Part shown: positions 34,001-43,800 of the stretch, one piece after another
How the letters are laid out: each line of letters begins with the position of its first letter
Position numbering within the stretch: the stretch's first letter is position 1
Assembly (NCBI RefSeq): GCF_001717955.1
Contig: NZ_CP014168.1
Span: forward strand, 3,689,501 to 3,753,500
Direction: 5' to 3'
Origin: Sphingomonas panacis
Lineage (GTDB): Bacteria; Pseudomonadota; Alphaproteobacteria; Sphingomonadales; Sphingomonadaceae
DNA length: 64,000 nucleotides
The notes under the pieces: generated by a model
What the model was told of the DNA's origin: nothing
The model's database searches: none
Seen by the model: the letters and a program-made list of their open reading frames with translations, nothing else
Position numbers and translations under genes: made by a program

Positions 34001-35563
34001 TCACCCATTATCCGCAGCTTCAACAACCAGCGGTGCCTCCACATCGGCCATGTCGCGCCGCGACACACGGACCGCTTCCTCGGGCGTGGTCTTGCCCTCG
34101 CGGACCAGTTGCCGCGCCGCCGCGCCGAGGTTCTGCGCGTGGAGGAAGGCATGGCGCGCGATCAGCGATTCGTCGCCGCCGTCGTTGATGAGGCGGCGCA
34201 GCGTCTCGTCGATCCGCACCGCCTCGAACACGCCGATCCGGCCCTTGAAGCCGGTGTGCGCGCACTCGTCGCAGCCGACCGCCTCATAGACGACCGTGCC
34301 AGCGTCGAAGCCGAGCAGCGCCGAGACCGACCCAGACGCCTGCACCGGCCGCCGGCAATGCTCGCACAACCGCCGCACCAGCCGCTGCGCGATCACCGCG
34401 CGGAGCGTCGAGGCGAGCAGGAACGGCTCGATCTTCATGTCGCGCATCCGCGTGATCGCGCCGACCGCGTCGTTGGTGTGAACGGTCGAGAGCACCAGAT
34501 GCCCGGTCAGCGACGCCTGCACGGCGATCTCGGCGGTCTCGCGGTCGCGGATTTCGCCGACCATCACCACGTCCGGGTCTTGCCGCAGGATCGCGCGCAA
34601 ACCCGCCGCGAAGGTCAGCCCGACCTTGGGATTGACCTGAGTCTGGCCGACGCCATCGACCGCATATTCGACCGGGTCTTCCACCGTCAGAATGTTGCGG
34701 CTGCCGTCATTGAGCAGGCGCAGGGCGGCGTAGAGCGTCGTGGTCTTGCCCGATCCGGTCGGTCCGGTGACGAGGACGATGCCGTTCGGCTCGGTCAGCG
34801 TGGCCTTGAGCATCGCGTTCATCGCCTCGGTCATGCCGAGCACGTCGAGCGTGATGCCGGCATTCTCCTTGTCGAGGATACGCAGCACGACGCGCTCACC
34901 CGCGCGGCTCGGCAATGTCGAGACGCGCACGTCGAGCAGCTTGCCGCCCAAAGTCAGCCCGATGCGGCCGTCCTGCGGGATTCGCCGCTCGGCGATGTCG
35001 AGCCGCGCCATCACCTTGACCCGGCTGACCACCACCGGCGCGACGTGCGGCGGCATGCGCAGCGTCTCACGCAACACGCCATCGATCCGCATCCGCACGA
35101 CGAGACCAGTCTCGTACGGCTCGATATGGATATCCGACACGCCGTTGCGCGCCGCATCGGCGATGATGCCGTTGATGAGCCGGATCGCGGGCGCATCGTC
35201 GGCGGTGTCGAGCAGATCGTCGGCGGTCGGCAGATCACCGGCGAGGATGTCGAGTTCGCCCGCCATGCCGATCCCGCCCGCCGCCATCGCCGCCGCCTGC
35301 CCGTCCATCGCATAGCGATCGGACAGCAGGCGATCGAACGCATCGGCTGGCACGATGCCGATGTCGAACGGCTGGGCGAGATGCCGGCGAAGCTCAAGCA
35401 GCACCCGGGGATCGCCGCCCTCGCGCATCGCGACCGAGAGATGCCCGTCCGCGCCATCACCAAGCACCACCCCGAACCGCCGCGCGAACGCATAAGGGAT
35501 GGTGACGATGCCGGCGGGCAGCGGTGCGGGGTCGGCAAGGTCGAGCACCGAGTCCATCGTCAT
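34001..35563 (-). CDS. gspE: Type II secretion ATPase E
   Basis: 520 residues from ATG 35563 (4-base overlap with gspD). Walker A GPTGSGKTT at about 265-273, Asp box and Walker B region (LRQDPDVVMVGEIRD), His box (STVHTND), and the tetracysteine zinc motif CEHC...CDEC at about 398-434. Hexameric cytoplasmic ATPase that powers pseudopilus extension. N-terminal domain is shortened relative to E. coli GspE, common in alphaproteobacteria. Confidence 0.95.
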   Translation of the reverse strand: MTMDSVLDLADPAPLPAGIVTIPYAFARRFGVVLGDGADGHLSVAMREGGDPRVLLELRRHLAQPFDIGIVPADAFDRLLSDRYAMDGQAAAMAAGGIGMAGELDILAGDLPTADDLLDTADDAPAIRLINGIIADAARNGVSDIHIEPYETGLVVRMRIDGVLRETLRMPPHVAPVVVSRVKVMARLDIAERRIPQDGRIGLTLGGKLLDVRVSTLPSRAGERVVLRILDKENAGITLDVLGMTEAMNAMLKATLTEPNGIVLVTGPTGSGKTTTLYAALRLLNDGSRNILTVEDPVEYAVDGVGQTQVNPKVGLTFAAGLRAILRQDPDVVMVGEIRDRETAEIAVQASLTGHLVLSTVHTNDAVGAITRMRDMKIEPFLLASTLRAVIAQRLVRRLCEHCRRPVQASGSVSALLGFDAGTVVYEAVGCDECAHTGFKGRIGVFEAVRIDETLRRLINDGGDESLIARHAFLHAQNLGAAARQLVREGKTTPEEAVRVSRRDMADVEAPLVVEAADNG

Positions 35564-37770
35564 TTCTCCGGCCGGACAATCTGAGTCGAGTTGCGCACCA
35601 CCGGCACGCCGATTCGCGGGTCTTCGATATTGCCGGGCACCGGCGCGCTCGGGATCGGCGGGGCGGCGCCCATGTAATCGCGCACCAGTTGGTCGATCGA
35701 CGGCTCATCGACCGGATTCTGCTGGCCCTGCTGGAGCCGCAGATAGCCGTAGCGCTGTGCCGTGAGGCGCTGCGTGTCCTCGGGGGTGCGCAGCACGGTC
35801 GGCCGGATGAAGATCATCAGATTGGTCTTGGTGCGCTGCTTCGCCTTGGAGCGGAACAACTGGCCGAGCGCGGGGATGTCGCCTAGCAAAGGCACCTTCT
35901 CGATCGTGCGGCGCTCGTCATCGCTGAGCAGCCCGCCGATGATCGCGATCTGGCCGTCATCGACCGTCATGGTCGTCTCGACCTCGCGCTTGTTGAGGAT
36001 CAGGTCGCTGTTGTCGCTGGCGACCGGCCCCGCGATCGAGCTGACCTGCTGGTGCAGGATCAGCTTGATCGATCCGCTCGAATTGACTTGCGGACGGACC
36101 TGCAACTGGATGCCGACATTCTCGCGCTGGACGGTGCGGAAGGCTTTGTCGAAATTCTGGCTCAGCGCCTGGCCGGTCGTGATCGGGATCTCCTGCCCGA
36201 CAAGGATGCGCGCCTCCTGATTGTCGAGCGTGGTCAGCGACGGCGCTTGCAACAGGTTCGAGGTGGTGTCGGACTTCACCGCGTTGATGATCGCGCCGAA
36301 GATCGCGTTCTTGCCGATGTTGAACGCGCCGCCGCCGAATCCGCCGGTCGCGCCGAGGATCGAGCTGAGCGCGGACTGGGCGAGCGTATCGCTCACCGCA
36401 TTGTTGGTGGTGGTGACGGTGGTGTTGCCGTTGACCGTGGTCGTGGTGGTGTTGAGCGAGCGCGCGCCGACCGCTCCGGCGATGGTCAGCAGATTGGGCG
36501 CGGAATTGCCGTAACTGGTCGCGAAGGTCGGCACGCCGCTGCCGGGCAGCCCCGCGAGCAGGAACTGGACGCCGAGCTTGCTCGCGGTCGCGTCCGAGAC
36601 TTCGGCGACGATCGCCTCGACCAGCACCTGTTCGCGCCGCGTATCGAGCTGGCGGACCACTTCGGACAATTGCCGCTGCACCTCGGCGGGGGCAGCGATG
36701 ACGATCGCGTTGGCGCCGGCGAAGCGCGTGACGACGGCGGCGGTCTTGCCGCCCTCGGCGGTGACGGCGGCTTGCGTCGGCGCGGCGCCAGCCTGCACGG
36801 GCTGGTTCTGCGGCTGGACGATGTTGGTGTTGGGCGATCCCGCGCCGAACCCGCTTGATCCGCTGCCGCTGGTGCCGCCGAAGGTCGATTGTGAAAGCTG
36901 CTGACTCTGCACCGGCGTCGGCGCCTGCCCGACGAGCTGCTGGAGCACCGGCATCAATTGCTCGGCATCGGCGTTTTCGAGGAAGATCACCTTGATCTCG
37001 GTGCCGTTCTTGGCGCGCGCATCGAGATCCTGCGCGACCGCCGCCAGCCGTGCCACGCTCGCCGCGTCGCCGCGCAGCGCGACGGCGTTGGAGCTGGTGA
37101 CGGCGACGACGCTCACCGCCGCCGGGCTGCCGGGTTGCGCCGGGCCGCCGCCGCTGCCCTGCCCGGCCAGCGCCTGCAGTGCGGTGGCGATCTCGCGCGC
37201 GCCCGCGTTCTTGAGCGCGATCACGCGGGTGGACGCATTATCGGTGTCGATCCGGCGCAGCACCTCACGCACGCGGCGCACGTTGTCGGCGAAATCGACG
37301 ATCACCACTGAATTGCCGCCGCGATTCGCCGTCACCGAGCCTTGTGTGCTGACGAGACCGCGCACCGTATCGACCGCCGATGCGGCATCGATCGCGCGCA
37401 GCCGCACGATCTCGGTGACGAAGCTGTTGCGCGCCGCGCCGTTGGTGCCGACGCGGCTGGGCTGCGACGCGGCATTGTCGATCGGCTGGATTCGGAACGC
37501 GCCATTCGAGGTCGGCACCGCGACGAGGCCGTTGGCGCGCAACGTCGAGAGGAACACCTCGAAATATTCGGAGCGCGACAGTGGCCGGTCGGTAACGACG
37601 GTCACTTTGCCTTGCACACGCGCGTCGATGATGAAGGTCCGCCCGGTCACGCGCGCGGCATCGGCGATGAAGGCGCGGACATCGGCGTCACGCACGTTCA
37701 TCGTCGTCTGCGCGGCGATCGGGCCGACGCAGGCGAGCGCGAGCAACGGGGCGAGAATCAGTTTGTTCAT
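35560..37770 (-). CDS. gspD: Type II secretion outer-membrane secretin D
   Basis: 736 residues from ATG 37770 (4-base overlap with gspC). Signal peptide 1-20 (LILAPLLALACVGPIAAQ). N0 domain (about 22-95), three KH-like N1-N3 domains with a Gly/Ser/Gln-rich linker (about 295-340), then the secretin barrel with VEAIVAEVSD, VGQEIPI and the C-terminal LMIFIRPTVL. There is a long insert rich in Asn/Thr near residues 430-470. No pilotin gene nearby. Confidence 0.94.
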   Translation of the reverse strand: MNKLILAPLLALACVGPIAAQTTMNVRDADVRAFIADAARVTGRTFIIDARVQGKVTVVTDRPLSRSEYFEVFLSTLRANGLVAVPTSNGAFRIQPIDNAASQPSRVGTNGAARNSFVTEIVRLRAIDAASAVDTVRGLVSTQGSVTANRGGNSVVIVDFADNVRRVREVLRRIDTDNASTRVIALKNAGAREIATALQALAGQGSGGGPAQPGSPAAVSVVAVTSSNAVALRGDAASVARLAAVAQDLDARAKNGTEIKVIFLENADAEQLMPVLQQLVGQAPTPVQSQQLSQSTFGGTSGSGSSGFGAGSPNTNIVQPQNQPVQAGAAPTQAAVTAEGGKTAAVVTRFAGANAIVIAAPAEVQRQLSEVVRQLDTRREQVLVEAIVAEVSDATASKLGVQFLLAGLPGSGVPTFATSYGNSAPNLLTIAGAVGARSLNTTTTTVNGNTTVTTTNNAVSDTLAQSALSSILGATGGFGGGAFNIGKNAIFGAIINAVKSDTTSNLLQAPSLTTLDNQEARILVGQEIPITTGQALSQNFDKAFRTVQRENVGIQLQVRPQVNSSGSIKLILHQQVSSIAGPVASDNSDLILNKREVETTMTVDDGQIAIIGGLLSDDERRTIEKVPLLGDIPALGQLFRSKAKQRTKTNLMIFIRPTVLRTPEDTQRLTAQRYGYLRLQQGQQNPVDEPSIDQLVRDYMGAAPPIPSAPVPGNIEDPRIGVPVVRNSTQIVRPEK

Positions 37771-38597
37771 GGGCCTGCTATCGTGATGGCGAGCGGCAGC
37801 GTCTGGCTGCCGCGTTCGACCGTAATCGAGAGGGTACCGCCGCCGGCGAGTTGGCCGCCGAGACGTTCGAAATCGCCCGCGCCGCCGACCGGCCGGCCGT
37901 TGATCGCGGTGACGACGTCGCCATCGCGCAGGCCCGACTGGCGGAACGCGGTGCCGCCGCCCTGCGGCCGCACGACGAGGCCGCTGACGCGGCCGCCATC
38001 GACACGCGGGATGATGCCGGTTTCGGCGCGAAGCTGCGAGAGCGTGAGGCCGCTCGGAGCGGCGGCCGGCGTAAGCAGCGGTTCGGACGGCGGCGTGGGT
38101 GCGGGTGGCGGCGCGGTGCCGGTGTCGCCTTGCGCGAGGAACAGCTCTTCGGTGGCGCCGCCACGGTCGATCGTGACATGATCGAACGCGACCGCCTTGA
38201 GAGTCGCGCCGGGGGCGACCTCCTGCCCGATCGCGATGCTCTTCTGGACGCCGTCCGGCCCGGCGATGATCGCCGAGCCGCCACCCATCGCGCCGTCGAT
38301 CCGGGTGCCGAACAACGTCAACTGGAGCGAGGTGACGGTCGATGGCTGCGCTTCGCCGCCCGAGAGGCGGAAGAACGGATCGAAGCCGCGAAGCAGGTCA
38401 CCCGGCGCGCCGGGCACGGAAACCCCGACCGGGCGCCAGGCGCCGAGCGGCGCAACCGGCGTCACCACCGTCCACATCAGTCGGGCGCATTGCACCGCCA
38501 GCACCGCGATCAGCACGAGTTCTGCGGCCGAATAGACCGTGACCTTCGGCAATCGGCGCAACAGCGCCCGGGCGCGCGGATCGAGAACCAGTCGCAT
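37767..38597 (-). CDS. gspC: Type II secretion protein C (PDZ type)
   Basis: 276 residues from ATG 38597; a GTG 10 codons upstream is possible. One N-terminal membrane helix (about 20-40), a homology region (about 80-160), and a C-terminal PDZ domain (about 185-276: GLVVRPQGGGTAFRQSGLRD, GDVVTAINGRPV). GspC links the inner platform to the secretin and may select substrates. First gene of the operon, so its promoter lies at 38598-38900. Confidence 0.88.
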   Translation of the reverse strand: MRLVLDPRARALLRRLPKVTVYSAAELVLIAVLAVQCARLMWTVVTPVAPLGAWRPVGVSVPGAPGDLLRGFDPFFRLSGGEAQPSTVTSLQLTLFGTRIDGAMGGGSAIIAGPDGVQKSIAIGQEVAPGATLKAVAFDHVTIDRGGATEELFLAQGDTGTAPPPAPTPPSEPLLTPAAAPSGLTLSQLRAETGIIPRVDGGRVSGLVVRPQGGGTAFRQSGLRDGDVVTAINGRPVGGAGDFERLGGQLAGGGTLSITVERGSQTLPLAITIAGP

Positions 38598-38904
38598 TCC
38601 AAAAATCCACCCCGGCACCCGCCGCACCGCTAGGAACAGCGTGTTACAGGCCCGGGACGATCGTGTGAACCTTTTCCGCGCGTGCTGCGCACACTGGCGA
38701 TCGCCATCGCCTTTTGGTTAAGCGCCCCGGCTATGCAGACTATCCCACGGCATAACGGTGCGCGCGGGGGCTACAAATACGTGATCGCAAAGGGGGTTCA
38801 CGAGCGGCGGTGGTGATGATGTCGCCGGATATCGGTGAAGCGAGTGGTCAAAAACCTACCGGCCCCGGCCTTCACCGGGGCGAGCGGGTCCATGCCGTCG
38901 GGCA
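38598..38904. other. Intergenic region between gspC and tRNA-Val
   Basis: 307 bases without a credible gene. It must hold the gsp promoter. Two hairpins near the tRNA end (CCCCGG...CCGGGG at 38863-38880; CATGCC-GTCG-GGCATG at 38891-38906) may end the tRNA transcript. Confidence 0.6.
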
Positions 38905-38979
38905 TGGTGGGCGCGACAGGGATTGAACCTGTGACCCCACCCGTGTGAAGGGTGTGCTCTACCGCTGAGCTACGCGCCC
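38905..38979 (-). tRNA. tRNA-Val (anticodon CAC)
   Basis: Acceptor GGGCGCG / CGCGCCC, anticodon arm CACCC-TTCACAC-GGGTG giving CAC, T arm CAGG-TTCAATC-CCTG, A73 and encoded CCA. All arms pair. Confidence 0.95.
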
Positions 38980-39081
38980 ATCGCCTTGGCCCCGATGGGG
39001 TCGCGATGCTTCGCCGGCCTTGGCCAACGAAATAGGGCGGCTCGTCGCCGCCCTGTTCCGTGCCTCTTAAGACAGGCCATC

Positions 39082-39098
39082 GGGGCTTGTCCAGCCCC
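39082..39098 (-). terminator. Hairpin downstream of HU gene
   Basis: GGGGCT / AGCCCC stem with a short loop, 19 bases past the HU stop codon on the minus strand. T-poor, so only tentative. Confidence 0.35.
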
Positions 39099-39116
39099 TC
39101 CAGCCGATTCGGATGG

Positions 39117-39389
39117 TCAGTTCACCGAATCCTTGAGGCCCTTGCCCGCCTTGAACTTGGGCTGTGACGATGCCTTGATCGTCATCGGCTCGCCGGTGCG
39201 CGGGTTGCGGCCGGTCGAGGCCTTGCGCTTGCTCACCGAAAACGTCCCGAAACCGACCAGACGAACCTCGTCGCCTTTCTTGAGTGCCTCGGAGATCGCG
39301 TCGAACACCGACTCGACCGCCTTGCTCGCATCGCCCTTGCTGAGACCCGATGCGTCGGCGACCGTGCCGATCAACTCCTGCTTGTTCAT
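39117..39389 (-). CDS. hup: DNA-binding protein HU
   Basis: 90 residues from ATG 39389. The classic HU/IHF fold: MNKQELIGTVADASGLSKGD helix pair, LVGFGTFSV, the signature RKASTGRNPRTGE arm and the terminal FKAGKGLKD. HU bends and compacts DNA. It stands next to lon, as in many proteobacteria. Confidence 0.95.
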   Translation of the reverse strand: MNKQELIGTVADASGLSKGDASKAVESVFDAISEALKKGDEVRLVGFGTFSVSKRKASTGRNPRTGEPMTIKASSQPKFKAGKGLKDSVN

Positions 39390-39538
39390 GCCCGCGGAAC
39401 CCCCGTTACAATGGAAACTGATTCTCGGCTTGAAAGCCGGTGTTCCAGTAACGACAGGCGGGCCGGGGCTGTCAAAGCAAAATGCGATAAACCTCGCTAA
39501 AACGCGGCGGAATTGCGCCCTTCCGCCGCGTTCGCGTG

Positions 39539-41965
39539 TCAGTGGCGGCGCTCGCCGCCGATCGGGGCGACACCCGCCGGCGGCTGCGCGGCGAGATCAT
39601 CCTCCTCGGTCCAGGAGATCGGCTCGATCGGCGCGGTGAGCGCGAGGCGCAGCACCTCGTCGACATGGCTGACCGGGATGATCTTCAGTCCCTCGCGGAT
39701 GTTGGCCGGAATCTCGGCGAGATCCTTCTCATTTTCCTGCGGGATCAACACCGTGGTGATGCCGCCGCGCAGCGCCGCGAGCAGCTTCTCCTTCAATCCG
39801 CCGATCGGCAGCACGCGACCGCGCAACGTCACCTCGCCGGTCATCGCCACTTCGCGCCGGACCGGAACCCCGGTCAGCGTCGAGACGATCGAGGTGACGA
39901 TACCCACACCCGCCGACGGACCATCCTTGGGCACGGCGCCTTCGGGCAGATGGATGTGGATGTCCTTGCGCGCGAACAGGCTCGGCTTGATGCCATAGCT
40001 GGGCGAGCGCGCCTTGACGAAGCTGAACGCGGTCTCGATCGATTCCTTCATCACGTCGCCGAGCTTGCCGGTCACCTTGGCGGCGCCCTTGCCGGGCACG
40101 GTGACGCTCTCGATGGTCAGCAACTCGCCGCCGACTTCGGTCCAGGCGAGGCCGGTGACGGCGCCGATCTGGTTCTCCTCTTCTCCGAGGCCGTGGCGAT
40201 ATTTCTTCACGCCCGCGAAATCGGCGATGTTGTCGGGCGTGATCGTAACCGTCACGTCCTTGCCTTCGAGGATGCGGCGCAGCGCCTTGCGGGCAAGCCT
40301 GGCGATCTCGCGTTCCAGCGTGCGGACGCCCGCCTCGCGCGTGTAATATTGGATCAGCGCGCGCAGCCCCTCGGTGGTGAGCGTGAACTCGCCGGGCTTG
40401 AGGCCATGCGCCTCGATCTGCTTGGCGATCAGATGCCGCTGGGCGATCTCGACCTTCTCGTCCTCGGTATAGCCCTCCAGCCGGATGATCTCCATCCGGT
40501 CGAGCAGCGGCTGCGGGAGGTTGAGCGTGTTCGCCGTGGTGACGAACATCACATCCGACAGATCAATATCGACCTCGAGATAATGGTCCTGGAACTTCGC
40601 GTTCTGCTCGGGATCGAGCACCTCCAGCAGCGCCGATGCCGGATCGCCGCGGAAATCCTGGCCGAGCTTGTCGATCTCATCGAGCAGGAACAGCGGGTTG
40701 CTGGTGCCGGCCTTCTTGAGATTGGTGACGATCTTGCCGGGCAGCGAGCCGATATAGGTGCGCCGGTGGCCGCGAATTTCCGCTTCATCACGCACACCGC
40801 CAAGCGATTGACGAATGAATTCGCGTCCGGTCGCCTTGGCGATCGACTTGCCGAGGCTCGTCTTGCCGACGCCGGGCGGGCCGACGAGGCACAGGATCGG
40901 CCCCTTCAGCTTGTTGGTGCGCGCCTGTACGGCCAGATATTCGATGATCCGGTCCTTGACCTTCTCGAGCGCATAATGGTCCTCGTCGAGCACCGCCTGC
41001 GCCGCCGAAATGTCGCGCTTGATCTTCGATTTCTTGCCCCACGGCAGGCCGAGCAGCACGTCGAGATAATTGCGCACGACGGTCGCTTCGGCGGACATCG
41101 GCGCCATCGTCTTCAATTTCTTGAGCTCGGTGGTGGCCTTGCTGCGCGCTTCCTTGGAGAGCTTGAGCGTGGCGATCTTCTGGGTCAGTTCGGCGATCTC
41201 GTCGCCCTCGCCTTCCTCGCCCTCGTTGCCGAGCTCGCGCTGAATCGCCTTCAACTGCTCGTTGAGGTAATATTCGCGCTGGGTCTTCTCCATCTGGCGC
41301 TTGACCCGGCTCTTGATCTTCTTCTCGACCTGCAAGACGCCGAGTTCGCCCTCCATGAAGGCGTAGACCATCTCGAGCCGCTTGGTCGGATCGGTCTCGA
41401 CCAACAGCGCCTGCTTGTCCGACACCTTGACCGAAATGTTGGCGGCGACCGAATCCGCGAGCCGGCTCGGCTCCTCGATCTCGCCGAGCTGCACGGCGGT
41501 TTCGGCCGGCAACTTGCGGTTGAGCTTGGCGTAATTCTCGAACTGATCGACCACCGAGCGCATCAGCGCGGCGGTTTCGTGCGCGACCTGCTTGCTGGCG
41601 GCTTCGAGATCCTCCGCACCCTCCGCACCTTCGAGCAGGTCGACCGACGCGGTCAGATGGCCCTCGGACGTTTCGAGATCGGTGAACTTCGCGCGCTTCT
41701 TGCCTTCGACGAGCACGCGGACGGTGCCGTCGGGCAGCTTGAGCAATTGCAGGACCGTCGCGGTGACGCCGATGTCGTAGAGATCGTCGCGGTCGGGATC
41801 GTCCTCGGCCGGATCGAGCTGCGCGACGAGGAAAATCTCCTTGTCGGCAGCCATCGCCGCTTCCAGCGCAGCGACCGACTTGTCGCGACCCACGAACAGC
41901 GGCACGATCATATGCGGGAACACAACGATATCACGTAGCGGCAGAACAGGGTAGATTTGGGTCAT
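39539..41965 (-). CDS. lon: ATP-dependent protease Lon
   Basis: 808 residues from ATG 41965 (GGAG six bases upstream); an ATG two codons earlier is weaker. LON substrate-binding domain (1-200), coiled-coil, AAA+ domain with Walker A GPPGVGKTS and Walker B FLLDEIDK, and an S16 peptidase domain with the Ser/Lys dyad in PKDGPSAGVG (S about 682) and GGLKEKLLAA (K about 725). Degrades misfolded and regulatory proteins. A heat-shock-like promoter lies upstream. Confidence 0.96.
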   Translation of the reverse strand: MTQIYPVLPLRDIVVFPHMIVPLFVGRDKSVAALEAAMAADKEIFLVAQLDPAEDDPDRDDLYDIGVTATVLQLLKLPDGTVRVLVEGKKRAKFTDLETSEGHLTASVDLLEGAEGAEDLEAASKQVAHETAALMRSVVDQFENYAKLNRKLPAETAVQLGEIEEPSRLADSVAANISVKVSDKQALLVETDPTKRLEMVYAFMEGELGVLQVEKKIKSRVKRQMEKTQREYYLNEQLKAIQRELGNEGEEGEGDEIAELTQKIATLKLSKEARSKATTELKKLKTMAPMSAEATVVRNYLDVLLGLPWGKKSKIKRDISAAQAVLDEDHYALEKVKDRIIEYLAVQARTNKLKGPILCLVGPPGVGKTSLGKSIAKATGREFIRQSLGGVRDEAEIRGHRRTYIGSLPGKIVTNLKKAGTSNPLFLLDEIDKLGQDFRGDPASALLEVLDPEQNAKFQDHYLEVDIDLSDVMFVTTANTLNLPQPLLDRMEIIRLEGYTEDEKVEIAQRHLIAKQIEAHGLKPGEFTLTTEGLRALIQYYTREAGVRTLEREIARLARKALRRILEGKDVTVTITPDNIADFAGVKKYRHGLGEEENQIGAVTGLAWTEVGGELLTIESVTVPGKGAAKVTGKLGDVMKESIETAFSFVKARSPSYGIKPSLFARKDIHIHLPEGAVPKDGPSAGVGIVTSIVSTLTGVPVRREVAMTGEVTLRGRVLPIGGLKEKLLAALRGGITTVLIPQENEKDLAEIPANIREGLKIIPVSHVDEVLRLALTAPIEPISWTEEDDLAAQPPAGVAPIGGERRH

Positions 41966-42007
41966 GAACACTCCGAGGGGCGCAAGCGATGCGCCTTGTT
42001 CTACCTT

Positions 42008-42035
42008 ATATGGTGCGCGAGGCGCTTTCCATCAA
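42008..42035 (-). promoter_or_regulatory. Candidate lon promoter
   Basis: Minus strand: TTGATG (42030-42035), 16-base spacer, CCATAT (42008-42013). This can be read as RpoH-like (CTTG/CCATAT type) or as sigma-70 with a shifted -10. Heat-shock control is inferred from family habit. Confidence 0.4.
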
Positions 42036-42059
42036 TCGTCGTCCATCGATCATCGCGGC

Positions 42060-43772
42060 ATGAGGATGAACGCACTGTTTATGCCGCTCGCCGCGTTGCT
42101 GCTCGGCGCGGCCGATCTGCCCGGCCCGGGCGAGCCGGCGCTGACCCCACAGACCGCGCGATCGGGCGGGCCGGTCGATCCCGAGCAGGCCAAGCTCGCG
42201 TTCGACGCGGCCGATCTGCGCTTCGAAGTGTTCCCCGCAGAGGAGCGCATCGCCGGCGTGGCGACGCTGACCTTCACCGCGCGCGCGCCGCTCGCGCGGC
42301 TGCTGGTCGATCTCGACCGCAACCTGCCGGTTAGCAGCATCATGATCGACGGCGCGGTGCTGCCGGCAAGCGCATGGGCGAACCCGGACGGCAAGCTCAC
42401 CATCACGCTGCCGAACCGCCTCGCGGCGGGCGGGCGTGTCGTCGCGCGCATCGCCTACGGCGGCACGCCGCATGTCGCGGTGAAGGCGCCGTGGGATGAT
42501 GGTTTCGTCTGGGCGAAGACGCCCAACGGCCGGCCATGGGTGGCGACCACCGCCGAGGGCAATGGCTGCGACCTGTTCTGGCCGTGCCTCGATTTCCCGA
42601 CCGGACGGCCCGGCGTGGCGACACTGCACATCACCGTGCCGGCCGGGCTAAAGGCACCCTCCAACGGCAAGCTGCTCGGCGTCGATACGCTCGCCGACGG
42701 GCGCACGACGTGGAACTGGCGAGTCAAACACCCGACCACCTACGGCATCGCGCTCAACATCGGGCCGTATGAGCAACTGTCGGGCGACTACAAAAGCCGG
42801 TTCGGCAACACGATCCCGCTGTTCTATTGGTATCTGCCGGGTGAGGAAGCGCAGGCGCGCAGACTGTTCGCCGAGTTCGCGCCGACGCTCGACTTTTTCG
42901 AGAGCGAGATCGGCCCCTATCCGTTCGGCGACGAGAAGCTCGGCGTGGTCGAGACGCCGCACAAGGGCATGGAGCACCAGACCATCAACGCCTACGGCAA
43001 TGGCTATACCAAGGCGCCCGAGGGGTTCGACTGGCTGTTCCAGCACGAATTCGCGCACGAATGGTTCGGCAACCAGCTATCCGCGCGCGACTGGGACGAT
43101 TTCTGGCTGCACGAAGGCTATGCCACGTACATGCAGCCGTTCTACGGGCTGTGGCGCGAAGGCGACGCCCGCTATGCGACGATGCTCGACGACGAGCGCA
43201 ACAAGATCACCGATCTGCGCCCGATGGTGTCTGGCGCGTCGCGCACCGAGGAGGATGTCTACCGAATCGATCGCGGCGGGCCGGGGCAGGACATTTATTA
43301 CAAGGGTTCGTGGATGCTCCACAGCCTGCGCTGGCTGATCGGCGACCGCGCCTTTGGCGAGGTGACGCGGCTGGCGGTGTACGGGCGGAGCGATCCGAAG
43401 CCGGGCAATTTCACTCCGCATTTCCTGACGAGCGCGGATTATCAGGCGATCGTCGCGCGCGTGACCGGCAAGGATTATGGCTGGTTCTTCGACGTTTATC
43501 TGCGCCAGGCCGTGCTGCCCGACCTGTTGAGCGAACGGAGCGGCGGGATGCTGAACCTGCACTGGGTGGCCCCGGGCGGGCGGGCCTTCCCGATGCCGGT
43601 GGCGGTGCGGATCGCCGGCCGGACGGTGCGGCTGGCGATGACGGACGGCACCGGGCGCATCGCGGTGCCGGCGGGCGCGCATGTCGTGATCGACCCCAAC
43701 GCGCGCGTTTTGCGGCGATCGGCGGCGGTGGAGGCGTATCAGGCGTGGCGGGACGCACAGAAGGCGCGGTGA
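42060..43772 (+). CDS. M1 family zinc aminopeptidase
   Basis: 570 residues from ATG 42060 (ATG 42066 is equally possible). Short signal-like hydrophobic start (ALFMPLAALLLGAA). The gluzincin motif HEFAHEWFGNQ gives zinc ligands H329, H333 and E352 (WLHEGYATY) with E330 catalytic; GMEHQTIN stands for the usual GAMEN exopeptidase motif. Related to LTA4H/cold-active aminopeptidases; probably exported. Divergent from lon. Confidence 0.88.
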   Translation: MRMNALFMPLAALLLGAADLPGPGEPALTPQTARSGGPVDPEQAKLAFDAADLRFEVFPAEERIAGVATLTFTARAPLARLLVDLDRNLPVSSIMIDGAVLPASAWANPDGKLTITLPNRLAAGGRVVARIAYGGTPHVAVKAPWDDGFVWAKTPNGRPWVATTAEGNGCDLFWPCLDFPTGRPGVATLHITVPAGLKAPSNGKLLGVDTLADGRTTWNWRVKHPTTYGIALNIGPYEQLSGDYKSRFGNTIPLFYWYLPGEEAQARRLFAEFAPTLDFFESEIGPYPFGDEKLGVVETPHKGMEHQTINAYGNGYTKAPEGFDWLFQHEFAHEWFGNQLSARDWDDFWLHEGYATYMQPFYGLWREGDARYATMLDDERNKITDLRPMVSGASRTEEDVYRIDRGGPGQDIYYKGSWMLHSLRWLIGDRAFGEVTRLAVYGRSDPKPGNFTPHFLTSADYQAIVARVTGKDYGWFFDVYLRQAVLPDLLSERSGGMLNLHWVAPGGRAFPMPVAVRIAGRTVRLAMTDGTGRIAVPAGAHVVIDPNARVLRRSAAVEAYQAWRDAQKAR

Positions 43773-43800
43773 CGTTACGCCAGCTTGGGAGTGCTATGAT

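Noticed and set aside
33864..34004. Extended gspF start through the family B repeat
   Set aside because: The 47 extra residues are just the translated palindrome; GspF normally begins at the FDYLVID segment, matching GTG 33863.
27360..38597. Type IV pilus or competence operon instead of type II secretion
   Set aside because: The presence of GspC (PDZ), GspL, GspM, GspN and the full pseudopilin set in gsp order is specific to a type II system.
39536..41938. 800-codon plus-strand frame opposite lon
   Set aside because: Exact antisense shadow of Lon with biased Arg/Gly/Asp composition and no recognisable motif.
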